A DNA stretch of 11,631 bases, taken from Promethearchaeota archaeon (GTDB lineage: Archaea; Asgardarchaeota; Lokiarchaeia; Sigynarchaeales; SOKP01). Location of the stretch: NCBI GenBank assembly GCA_030605085.1, contig JAUWBH010000188.1, positions 1 through 11,631 of the forward strand. Direction: 5' to 3'. The first letter of the stretch is position 1. Each line of letters starts with the position of its first letter. This document shows, in pieces, positions 1 to 7,049 of this stretch. The position numbers and the translations under genes are program-made. Under the pieces are notes generated by a model. That model did not search any database, had not been told where the DNA came from, and saw only the letters and a list, made by a program, of their open reading frames with translations.

Positions 1-292
1 ACTCCGTTCAAGTGATAGCTCAAAAAATCTGTAACCTCAAGGAAATATTTCTACCTATTTACAAGTGGTTGTTCTCACAATTCGAGGATTCTGAGCCTCG
101 TTTGAAAAAGAGCAGTCCCTACCGTAAATAGTTTGAGTTACAGGAATTTTTTGAGCATTGCGGGACGACTTCCGAAGTATTGCAAAGAACATTACAAATG
201 AAGTATGTCTTGAACTCGGCGACGAGCGAACAGCCTGATAACCTTAGGGTTGGTCTTTCCTCTAACGGAGAGATTGAGGATTATCATAAATT
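1..292 (+). ncRNA. Unidentified structured RNA candidate or small inverted-repeat element
   Basis: No intact gene is visible here. By eye the G+C content is about 40 percent, clearly above the neighbouring intergenic DNA, as expected for a folded RNA in an AT-rich genome. A bulged long-range stem pairs 18-40 with 133-156 (cores CTGTAAC and GTTACAG, then GCTCAAAAAAT with ATTTTTTGAGC). Inside it, CTATTTAC (53-60) pairs with GTAAATAG (124-131) and a CGAGG/CCTCG hairpin lies near 83-100. Downstream are CTCG-GCGA-CGAG (215-226, a GNRA tetraloop) and AACC-TTAG-GGTT (240-251). A hairpin plus T-run follows at 293-322, which favours the plus strand. I could not match it to RNase P RNA, SRP RNA or another known RNA. 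The same stretch is open in one plus frame except for a TAG at 129-131, so a decayed gene end or a MITE-like repeat remains possible. The feature may begin before the window. Confidence 0.4.
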
Positions 293-322
293 TTGGAATT
301 TTATAGAAATTTCCAATTTTTT
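293..322 (+). terminator. Hairpin plus T-run terminator
   Basis: TTGGAATTT (293-301) pairs with AAATTTCCAA (307-316) with one bulged base, and six T residues follow at 317-322. The T-run is on the plus strand, so it best fits the end of a transcript from the structured region to its left. The reverse direction lacks a comparable T-run, so it is less suited to the minus-strand gene that ends at 347. Confidence 0.5.
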
Positions 323-346
323 ATAAATAATTAAAAGGTTATAGTT

Positions 347-925
347 CTATGTTTTATAGTATAATTCTTCGTTTATTCTTGGTAAAAGAGCACATATTAC
401 AGCTTGCGTTAAAATTTCGGTTCTTGTTATTTCATTTTTGCTTAAAAAACTAATAGCTCCAGTTTCGTTTTTCAAGTTCATATTATTTGAAAGAGCACCC
501 ATAATATCGCCAATTTCAATCTCCTTGTTTGATAAAATTTGGTTAATTACAAATTGCGGATATTCAAAAGCAATCCCAGATCCTATAGTTAACCTATTAT
601 ATTCATCAATTATTGCACAAAATTGGAAATCCATGTAATTAGTGCTGGTTTGTGGAATCTTGACTAATCCTGCTTCAATTCCAACACCAAAAACATTTTT
701 AAGAGCCTTTTCTTGGTAAGTAAGATAAGTTAACGCTGAATTCGCTCTATTCGTAGCACCTTTTATTATAAATTCTATTCCAATGGGTTGTTTAGGTACA
801 TTAGAATCAGCCTTAATTTTATAAACTTGGAATTTTTTGAAATATTTACTGAACGCAATTTTAACCGCATTAACTTTCGTAGGATTTAATGATCCAACGC
901 AAATATGTGTTTTAATCCTAACCAA
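347..925 (-). CDS. yjjX: Inosine/xanthosine triphosphatase (YjjX family, NTPase I/T)
   Basis: House-cleaning nucleotide phosphatase of the YjjX family. Characterised members hydrolyse ITP and XTP (and related non-canonical NTPs) in the cytosol so they are not built into nucleic acid. The 192-aa protein has the family features in order: the N-terminal VGSLNPTKVNAV phosphate/nucleotide segment (residues 10-21), SNVPKQPIG (41-49), GATNRANSAL (56-65), FGVGIEAGL (79-87), a GSGIAF segment (115-120) and a C-terminal GAISFLSKNEITRTE stretch (156-170). Length is normal for the family. The start is TTG at 923-925; no ATG precedes the conserved core, and the family core begins only a few residues in, so a non-ATG start is needed. 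AGG directly abuts the TTG. It is divergent from the acyl-ligase gene across 138 bp. Family assignment is firm; substrate range is inferred. Confidence 0.88.
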   Translation of the reverse strand: MVRIKTHICVGSLNPTKVNAVKIAFSKYFKKFQVYKIKADSNVPKQPIGIEFIIKGATNRANSALTYLTYQEKALKNVFGVGIEAGLVKIPQTSTNYMDFQFCAIIDEYNRLTIGSGIAFEYPQFVINQILSNKEIEIGDIMGALSNNMNLKNETGAISFLSKNEITRTEILTQAVICALLPRINEELYYKT

Positions 926-1029
926 CCTGCGTTTAATATTAAAGAAATTAATAATGCAATTAAATAATGTTTATATGATTAAAAAAATGATATAATTTTT
1001 AAGGAATTTTTACTATACAATAAATCAGA

Positions 1030-1041
1030 TTACGTAAGTAA
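1030..1041. promoter_or_regulatory. Palindromic TTACGTAA-type motif upstream of ligase
   Basis: TTACGTAAGTAA contains a perfect 8-bp palindrome at 1030-1037. It lies about 25 bp before the ligase ATG, just after an AT-rich TATA-like stretch (ACTATACAATA, about 1011-1021), where a bound protein could block initiation. A longer relative is present before the downstream transporter at 2958-2975. Operator function is inferred. Confidence 0.3.
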
Positions 1042-1063
1042 AAAATTATTCTTTAAAAATACT

Positions 1064-2905
1064 ATGAAAGTAGCAAAAGGTAAAATTTCAAGAAAAAAAT
1101 CAGGTAATCGTGGATATAATAGTTATTGGGTATATCTCCCAAGTAAAATTTCCAAAGATAAATCGTTTCCTTTTAAAGATAAAGAAGAAATAACTGTGGA
1201 ACTTAAGGATGATACTTTAATAATTAGAAAAATCTATAACCTTCGCGAAATAACGAAAAACTTCGGTGTTGATGACGCTACGCTCCCAAATTTGATAGAA
1301 AAAAAGGCCTTACAAAATAAACATCTACCCTTTCTTAACTTTCGAGACAAATCCTTTTCTTATTTGGATACAAATAAAAATTCAAATCAAATTGCCCATG
1401 GACTCTTGAAATTAGTTGAGAATCTAAAATTAAGTAATCCAAAAATAGCATTGTTGTTTCCTAATTGCCCTGAATTCATTTTTTGTTGGTTTGGTATTGC
1501 AAAAACAGGATGTGTGCTCGTCCCTATCAGTCGTTTTTTGGAAGGTGAATTACTTGAATTCGTTTTAAAAAATAGCGATACTGAGATTTTAATTATTGAT
1601 TACCAATATTTTCCACAATACAAAAAGATTAGTTCTAATTTACCAGAGATTAAGAGAGTCTTAATTCGAAATGCTCCAAAAGGATTTAAGTTTGACAACA
1701 AATTCTTAGATTTCCAAGAAATAATCTCAAACAATTTAGAGAATCCAAATATTGCTATTAAAAATTTTCATCCTCTAGAAATTTTATATACTCAAGGAAC
1801 TACCGGTAAACCTAAAGGAGTGTTATATAGACATTATTCTATCTTATCAGGTATTAGTGTTGGAAGAGAACTGGAAGAGAGTGGGCTTAGTCGCAAGAAT
1901 AAGAGATTAATTCGCTTAGTTAGAAATAAAATTTATTGCCCTTTACCCTTGTTTACAGGGGGTTCTCGGTTTATGGTAATAATTCCTGCGATGTTTTACG
2001 ACGCGTCGGTTACTATCGCAAAATTTGATGCTCCGACATTCTGGGACGATATAAATAAATATAAACCTCATGGAATTTGTTATTTTGGGTCCTATTTATC
2101 CGAATTGATGAATCAAAAACCAGAGGAAAGAGATAGAAAACATTCAGTGAAATTTGCATTCGGTTTCGGAGCTCGTAAAAAGATATGGGAAGCATTTGAA
2201 AGAAGATTTGGCATTCCGATACTCGAGGCATGGTCGTTAGTAGAAGGTGTAGGAATGACTATCAATACAATAGGTTCTAAAGGAGGAAAGGTAGGTTCAG
2301 TGGGAAGGCCTGTAAGAGGCTTTGAATTAAAAATTCTTGATCCAAAAGGAAAAGAATTACTTCCTGGTCGGAATAACATCGGTGAAATTGTATCAAGGAC
2401 AAAACTTCCCTTTGACTTGGAATATTATAATTTACCGAAAGAAGAAACTACTAATATAAGAAAAAATAGATGGGTTCACACGGATGATTTTGGTTATAAA
2501 GATAAAGATGGCTTTATTTACTTTTTAGGGAGGCATACAGATATGATACAAAAAGGAGGAGAGCCTTTTTTTGCAATCGATATCGAAATGGTGGCAAATT
2601 CACATTCTCTTATCGTTGAAAGTGCCGCTTTTGAAGTTCCTAATGGAGAATCTCCTAGTAAAGCAATAAAAATTTGCGCAGCAATCAAAGATGGGGCGAC
2701 AATAAGTCATGCAGAACTCTCTAATTATCTATTTCAAAATATGGCTTATTTTATGGTACCACAATTTATAGAATTTAAAAAAGAATTACCAAAAAATGAC
2801 ATAGGTTTAATTCAGAAGTTCCTTTTGAGAAAAGAATGGGAAAATAAACATTCAAGAAAAAATACGTACGATACTTTGACTAAAAACTTCGTAGTAATTG
2901 ACTAA
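1064..2905 (+). CDS. AbrB-like domain fused to CaiC-type acyl-CoA ligase-like protein
   Basis: Two-domain protein of 613 aa. Residues 1-58 resemble an AbrB/SpoVT swapped-hairpin domain (KISRKKSGNRGY..., YLPSKISKDKSFPF, then VELKDDTLIIRKI). From about residue 68 it is an ANL-superfamily AMP-binding enzyme, closest in style to CaiC/FadD-like CoA ligases, which activate a carboxylate with ATP and transfer it to CoA. The P-loop is YTQGTTGKPKG (242-252); A5 is EAWSLVEG (388-395); the ribose-binding segment is WVHTDDFGY (470-478); the hinge is GRHTDMIQKGGE (489-500). Departures from the consensus are notable: Q244 for Ser, D474 for Gly in the TGD motif, and in the A10 motif PKNDIGLIQKFLLR Leu582 stands where the catalytic lysine normally sits. 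The only ATG before the core is residue 1, so the fusion is genuine in this assembly. The substrate is unknown; adenylation may be weak or lost, or the protein may work as a ligand sensor. Confidence 0.82.
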   Translation: MKVAKGKISRKKSGNRGYNSYWVYLPSKISKDKSFPFKDKEEITVELKDDTLIIRKIYNLREITKNFGVDDATLPNLIEKKALQNKHLPFLNFRDKSFSYLDTNKNSNQIAHGLLKLVENLKLSNPKIALLFPNCPEFIFCWFGIAKTGCVLVPISRFLEGELLEFVLKNSDTEILIIDYQYFPQYKKISSNLPEIKRVLIRNAPKGFKFDNKFLDFQEIISNNLENPNIAIKNFHPLEILYTQGTTGKPKGVLYRHYSILSGISVGRELEESGLSRKNKRLIRLVRNKIYCPLPLFTGGSRFMVIIPAMFYDASVTIAKFDAPTFWDDINKYKPHGICYFGSYLSELMNQKPEERDRKHSVKFAFGFGARKKIWEAFERRFGIPILEAWSLVEGVGMTINTIGSKGGKVGSVGRPVRGFELKILDPKGKELLPGRNNIGEIVSRTKLPFDLEYYNLPKEETTNIRKNRWVHTDDFGYKDKDGFIYFLGRHTDMIQKGGEPFFAIDIEMVANSHSLIVESAAFEVPNGESPSKAIKICAAIKDGATISHAELSNYLFQNMAYFMVPQFIEFKKELPKNDIGLIQKFLLRKEWENKHSRKNTYDTLTKNFVVID

Positions 2906-2957
2906 ATTAATATTTCACATCATTTCTAATTTTCAATTTAATTTTGTAAAGTTGTCA

Positions 2958-2975
2958 TTTTTACGTACGTAAAAA
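2958..2975. promoter_or_regulatory. Perfect 18-bp palindrome, candidate operator before transporter
   Basis: TTTTTACGTACGTAAAAA is a perfect 18-bp inverted repeat, about 25 bp upstream of a TATA-like box (3000-3009) of the transporter gene. Its core resembles the TTACGTAA motif before the ligase, and ACGTACG also occurs at 2864-2870 inside the ligase tail. The position and sequence suggest a dimeric transcription-factor site; the factor is unknown, and the AbrB-like domain encoded next door is one candidate. Confidence 0.42.
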
Positions 2976-2999
2976 GAATTTAGAAAAAAAGGTCTAAAC

Positions 3000-3009
3000 A
3001 TTTAAATAG
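3000..3009 (+). promoter_or_regulatory. TATA-like box of the transporter gene
   Basis: ATTTAAATAG lies about 95 bp upstream of the transporter ATG, which would give a leader of roughly 70 nt. It sits just downstream of the 18-bp palindrome. The surrounding DNA is AT-rich, so the box is only suggestive. Confidence 0.3.
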
Positions 3010-3099
3010 AACTTAAGAATAATAATCCAATTAACAAAGATTTTTCAAAAAAGTCAATATATTAAACAATTAAAAAAAATTAAAAAAAGTGATTTTAAA

Positions 3100-4515
3100 A
3101 TGAGTACATGGGAAGAAGAAAAAGTATCTGGAAAGAAAAGAGCGTCTTACTCTATGATATGGTTTATGGATTATATTGCAATAGCGGGTATTTCAATCAT
3201 TATTTTCTACTATTACGAGGTCGAGATCGGGTTGGGTATCTTTTATGTAGGTCTTGCATTTGCAATATTTGCGGTATGGAACATGATTAACGACCCTCTC
3301 ATTGGTTTCCTGACTGATAAGCCCATGCGATGGTCGAAAAAATATGGTTTGCGAATGCCTTGGATCCTTTTTGGAGGTATTCTGACGATATTATTTTACT
3401 TCCTTTTATTCACGGTACCCAATATCGACGCAAAGAACGACCCTTGGTCTATATTTTGGTACATGGTAATTGTAACTTGCATTTACGACACCTTTTATAC
3501 AATTCTTACCACTCATGCCTATGGTGGATTTACCAATATATTTCGCACTGCGGATGATCGTAGGAAAGGCGGTACAATAGGCCAGTGGATGGGTACAATA
3601 TCAAGGTTCGTTATGCTAGGAATAGTAGTTCCTTACATCATTATTTCCGGGGATCCAAGCTCGTATATTAGAGCGGCAATAATAACTTCTATAGTTATGG
3701 CTATCGGGTTGGTCTTATTTATTCCTGGTATCCATGAGAGCGAATCTGTGAAAGAGCGTTACTTTAAGGTCCATGAATATTTGGAAAAAGGAAAATTACC
3801 CTACTTTAAATTCCTTAAAATCGCGTTTAAACAAAAAAACTTCAAGTTAGGTCTTTTAACTTTCGCTCTGTTCACGATTGCCTATAGTCTCTATTACGCG
3901 TCTACAATATATTTTGTTAACGAAGTCATCCCTCCATCTGAACAAGAGTGGGGGGGTATGCACATCCTGGTGGGTGCTGCTATAGCATATACTTTAGCTT
4001 TTTGCATATCAATATTTATATGGTCTCGTTTTGTTGCAGATAGAATTGGGGCTGCGAATCTATACGGAGTAGGTTTGATATTTTTAGGCTTGTGTTTTTT
4101 AGCATCTATGTGGATGACGACTGGAATCGAGTATGTACTTTGGCATTTATTAGGGGGTATAGGAATAGCGGCCTTTTCTGCCATATGGATGGTAATTAGT
4201 GCGGATACCAATGACGAGGTCACTAATGCGTGCGGGAGACATCAAGAAGCCTCGCTTATGGGATTTAGAAACTTTTTCTTTCGTTTTTCATTTTTCGTTG
4301 TAGCTATAGTTTTGGGATTAACCCACATTCTAACGGGGTATGCCCCGGGTGTGGCTGAACAAACCGAGTTTGCCAAATTGGGGATCCGAATAAATGTAGG
4401 ATTGATTCCCGCTCTCGCTTGTTTTGTAGGAGCTTGTGTGATGTTTTTTTTATACGACCTAAAAGGAGATAAAAGAGAACAATTAATGAAAAGTTTGCGT
4501 GAAAAGGGGCTCTAA
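3100..4515 (+). CDS. GPH/MelB-type cation symporter (MFS)
   Basis: Polytopic transporter of 471 aa, the usual size for the glycoside-pentoside-hexuronide:cation symporter family (MFS_2), with about 12 predicted membrane segments. The family signature lies at residues 60-69, WNMINDPLIG, followed by LTDKP and RMPWIL (85-90). The matching second-half signature is the SADTNDEVTNACGRHQEA segment before FRNFFFRFSFF. MelB has an Asp pair four residues apart in helix II (Asp55 and Asp59 in the enterobacterial protein); here the first is Asn61 and only Asp65 remains, so cation coupling may differ. The start is ATG with GTGAT about 7 nt upstream, which can pair with the archaeal 16S 3' end. It lies 194 bp downstream of the acyl-ligase gene on the same strand, with related palindromes before both genes. 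The ligand is unknown; a sugar, sugar acid or other organic solute is possible. Confidence 0.85.
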   Translation: MSTWEEEKVSGKKRASYSMIWFMDYIAIAGISIIIFYYYEVEIGLGIFYVGLAFAIFAVWNMINDPLIGFLTDKPMRWSKKYGLRMPWILFGGILTILFYFLLFTVPNIDAKNDPWSIFWYMVIVTCIYDTFYTILTTHAYGGFTNIFRTADDRRKGGTIGQWMGTISRFVMLGIVVPYIIISGDPSSYIRAAIITSIVMAIGLVLFIPGIHESESVKERYFKVHEYLEKGKLPYFKFLKIAFKQKNFKLGLLTFALFTIAYSLYYASTIYFVNEVIPPSEQEWGGMHILVGAAIAYTLAFCISIFIWSRFVADRIGAANLYGVGLIFLGLCFLASMWMTTGIEYVLWHLLGGIGIAAFSAIWMVISADTNDEVTNACGRHQEASLMGFRNFFFRFSFFVVAIVLGLTHILTGYAPGVAEQTEFAKLGIRINVGLIPALACFVGACVMFFLYDLKGDKREQLMKSLREKGL

Positions 4516-4545
4516 AAACTCCAAAATTACAAAATAATAATAAAA

Positions 4546-4555
4546 TTTTTTTTTT
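4546..4555 (+). terminator. Oligo-T terminator after transporter
   Basis: A run of ten T residues lies 30 nt past the transporter stop, in the form typical of archaeal intrinsic termination, with no strong hairpin before it. Confidence 0.4.
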
Positions 4556-4675
4556 ATTTACTTTTTATAATACCATTTAAATTTCTATTTGAATAATCTA
4601 AAAAAAGCAGATATATCATCTGTAGTATTAATTTGACTATTTAAGTTTTAAACTAAGCATTCATTTAAATTTTTA

Positions 4676-5644
4676 ATGAATAAAATAAGTCGATTATTAA
4701 TTATTTTAATCCTATTTTTTTTAAGTTCCTTAACCCTTGTGTATTACTTCTTCTCGTACAATTTGAATCCTTTTGAATTGAATATCAATAGGATTATTAT
4801 TTTAATTTTGTTTAATTTAGTCTTTTATATTCTTGTCTTTTTAATCGATATTAATTACTTTAAGCAAATTTATAAAATCGTATTACTAATTATAATTTCT
4901 CAATGGATTTTTGAGTTTTCATTCAGAATCTTTAATTTAAATCCCTGCTCTTATTACTATCGATTATGGGAATTAAATATTTTGTTAACATTTTCAATTT
5001 TAACTCCAGGGTTGCTTTTATTTATTATTTATTATATCATAATGAAAACAGCAAAACATAACAATGCTGGAATTAGAAAGTATCACATACATGAAGGCTT
5101 TGTAGGCGTCATTTTTACTATTATAGCGATAATACTTTTGATTCTTCGTGGTTTTTTAGTTCTATACGGAAGATTTTCTGGATATTTTAAAATTCTTTTG
5201 GCAATTAATCAAATTATCTTATTTTTTTTTATGTTTTTTGGAAGTTTTTTGATTTTTAGGGATTGGCACGACATAGTTCGATTTAAATTCATTGAAACCA
5301 AAAAGAATGAGAGCAATAACATTGATCAAGATTCCCAAACCTCCATTTTTAATCATGTTACCCACGCGAACATTAATTTTTTTGAAATTCCAAAATTAAC
5401 GACCTATCCATTTGGAATGTTATTAACAATTTTAGGGACCTATATCATTGGAATTGCGAGTGGATTTGTGTTTAAAGGAATTTTTAGTATATATAACGAA
5501 GATATCATTTATTTTGGATATCTGTGTGTCTTTCTCTCTGGAGGATTAATTGGAAGAGATTGGTTGAGAGTTTTTAAAAAAATTAGTCCAAATCATTACC
5601 AAGAAATCGAATTCGCAGTAAACAACTTAAAAAAAAGAATATAA
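4676..5644 (+). CDS. Unrecognised polytopic membrane protein with HxHEG and repeated RDW motifs
   Basis: I do not recognise the family. The 322-aa protein has about eight hydrophobic segments (near residues 7-26, 38-57, 66-84, 102-122, 142-164, 174-194, 246-265 and 276-293). Polar signatures stand out at the membrane edges: HIHEGFVG (137-144), FRDWHDI (194-200) and a second GRDWLRV (293-299). The parts before the two RDW motifs look alike: a Gly-rich first helix, a loop of about 20 residues, a helix ending in G, then RDW. This suggests an internal duplication. The linker 204-240 is hydrophilic. There is no obvious ribosome binding site; ATG follows an AT-rich leader. It is convergent with maf, 8 bp apart. 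The His/Glu/Asp residues could form a metal or lipid-phosphate site, but that is conjecture. Confidence 0.75.
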   Translation: MNKISRLLIILILFFLSSLTLVYYFFSYNLNPFELNINRIIILILFNLVFYILVFLIDINYFKQIYKIVLLIIISQWIFEFSFRIFNLNPCSYYYRLWELNILLTFSILTPGLLLFIIYYIIMKTAKHNNAGIRKYHIHEGFVGVIFTIIAIILLILRGFLVLYGRFSGYFKILLAINQIILFFFMFFGSFLIFRDWHDIVRFKFIETKKNESNNIDQDSQTSIFNHVTHANINFFEIPKLTTYPFGMLLTILGTYIIGIASGFVFKGIFSIYNEDIIYFGYLCVFLSGGLIGRDWLRVFKKISPNHYQEIEFAVNNLKKRI

Positions 5645-5652
5645 TAATTAAT

Positions 5653-6258
5653 TTAACGATATTTAAGTAAGTTAACGTTAAATTCTCTTTTTAGAATCTC
5701 GTAGAACTTGGACATCGGAAGTCCAATAACATTTGATGACGAGCCTTGTATAGATTCTATAAATAAACTTGCTCTTTCTCTGATTGAATAAGCCCCTGCC
5801 CTACCAATCCATTCTTTAGATTTGATGTAATCCCATATATCGTCATCTGCTAATTCCATAAACCTCACTGAAGTACATTCGTAATCCACTTTTACTTTAG
5901 GATTATTGGTCTCGGTAATAGCAATGCCCGTTATAAGATTATGAGTTTTTCCAGATAATTTTTTTAAGATTTGAAAAGCTTGCTCTTCATTATTAGCCTT
6001 TTCAATAATTTCTCCATTAAGTTCCACAATAGTATCTGCGCCTATAATGATAGAATCTTTATTTTTATCGGATAATACCCCTTTAGCATTAAGTGCCTTT
6101 GCTTTAGCCAATTTTTTTGCCAATTCAATAGGATTCGATATTTTTTTTTTATACATATCTTCATTAACTTTAGTTTCTAAAACTTCAAAAGGAATTTTAG
6201 CCCGTTTGAATAGTTCCCTCCGATCAACAGATTTTGAAGCTAATACAATGTGTTTCAT
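5653..6258 (-). CDS. maf: Maf-type nucleotide pyrophosphatase
   Basis: Maf/HAM1-superfamily enzyme that hydrolyses nucleoside triphosphates (dTTP/UTP or modified nucleotides such as m5UTP or m7GTP, depending on subgroup) to the monophosphate and pyrophosphate. At 201 aa it is full length. Visible motifs: LASKSVDRRELF (6-17, the S-x-R-R phosphate loop), IIGADTIV (71-78), LSGKTHNLITG (101-111), WIGRAGAYSIR (150-160) and GSSSNVIGLP (172-181). The usual KP after the second strand reads EKAN (86-89), a small departure. The subgroup (YhdE-like or YceF-like) cannot be settled by eye. The start is ATG at 6256-6258, and LASKS is in the normal place. It faces the 322-aa membrane gene tail to tail and the broken kinase-like copy head to head. 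Confidence 0.93.
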   Translation of the reverse strand: MKHIVLASKSVDRRELFKRAKIPFEVLETKVNEDMYKKKISNPIELAKKLAKAKALNAKGVLSDKNKDSIIIGADTIVELNGEIIEKANNEEQAFQILKKLSGKTHNLITGIAITETNNPKVKVDYECTSVRFMELADDDIWDYIKSKEWIGRAGAYSIRERASLFIESIQGSSSNVIGLPMSKFYEILKREFNVNLLKYR

Positions 6259-6368
6259 GTTTTCTCGTGGTTTTTTAATAGCTTTTTATGTTTTGTCTAT
6301 TAGTAAAAATTTAACTTTTATCGTATTAATAATTTTATTAATTTTAAACAATTCTCTTATAGAGGAAT

Positions 6369-6952
6369 ATGGATGTATTTTATTTTTATGTATGGCTTTT
6401 AATAATAATATCGTCATATTGTATTATTCTTTATGGATATTTTCGTTTTTCAACTAAAGAAGAAGGATTAAATAATATTTTATGTTTTGCTGCTTTATTT
6501 ATTGTTTTTCTTCACGTTCCTATTGTTCTATTGTTGATGTATCAGGATTATGGCCTACATGAAGAATTAGTACCTGTGTTTGCATTATCATTCCTTATAC
6601 CACTATTAATAATAGGCTTAGTCACTTTAATATCAACAATTTTTTTATTACTTTATAGAATTATTTTTAAGTCTAAGGATATTTCAGCTCTAGAAAAAAG
6701 AATCATTTCTAAAATACAGGACACGAGTAAAATTCGAAGGGATGTATATAGAAAAATTTGGCACATTTCTTTGTTGGGGTTATTTACGCAATCATTTTTG
6801 CGATTTCATTTATGTGTATTGATCTATTTACAAGAAAACCATTAAATATATCAGATAATCTACTTATTCCTATTGGATGCTCTCTAATTTTTATTTTTAT
6901 TAGATATGGTTTCGATTTAAATTATAATACAATTATCTTACAATTTTTTTAA
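6369..6952 (+). pseudogene. Internally deleted, frame-broken copy of the adjacent dolichol-kinase-like gene
   Basis: The first part (6369 to about 6765, ATG with GAGG just upstream) encodes an N-terminal half with several membrane helices ending in IRRDVYRKIWHIS. This matches the layout of the next gene around its RRVTHIL segment (residues 137-143). Sensible coding then moves to another frame, from about 6765 to the stop at 6952, giving IIFAISFMCIDLFTRKPLN and then ISDNLLIPIG. That part matches the very C-terminus of the next gene (VFVLIDIITSKVKLSDNYLNPL). The catalytic middle, about 170 residues with the SDAMASIIG and EGYIGG motifs, is missing. The simplest reading is tandem duplication followed by a deletion of about 500 bp that also changed frame. 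The first frame continues as an unrelated tail to 6845. A short functional membrane protein is less likely. Confidence 0.7.
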
Positions 6953-7049
6953 AATGTTTTTAAGTTAATCTATAATAATAATAATTTTTTCGAAAGCTTT
7001 AATAAATTCGAGTTATAATAATTCATTAATTAAATATTATGCTGGAGAA

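Noticed and set aside
18..156. SRP (7S) RNA, suggested by CTGTAAC and AGCAG within a bulged rod
   Set aside because: The AGCAG lacks the paired CAGG strand and GGAA cap of helix 8, and CTGTAAC is paired with GTTACAG instead of lying in an Alu-type loop.
1..290. Archaeal RNase P RNA, suggested on the minus strand by GAGGAAAGACC
   Set aside because: No partner strand that could form P4 and no CR-V-like segment (ACAGAA..CGGCTTAT) was found on either strand.
3894..4223. 109-codon minus-strand open frame inside the transporter
   Set aside because: The plus strand carries a clear GPH transporter with family motifs; the antisense product shows no recognisable domain.
4608..4622. CAGAT-ATATC-ATCTG inverted repeat before the 322-aa membrane gene
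   Set aside because: Only a 5-bp arm in AT-rich DNA, no second copy seen; too weak to call an operator.
5672..5681. TTAACGTTAA palindrome, also at 8848-8857
   Set aside because: One copy lies within the maf coding end and the other in AT-rich intergenic DNA; a short AT-rich palindrome is expected by chance.
6740..6770. Programmed -1 ribosomal frameshift joining the two parts of the broken kinase-like gene
   Set aside because: No X-XXY-YYZ heptamer fits the frame here, and the loss of the whole catalytic middle fits deletion better than recoding.
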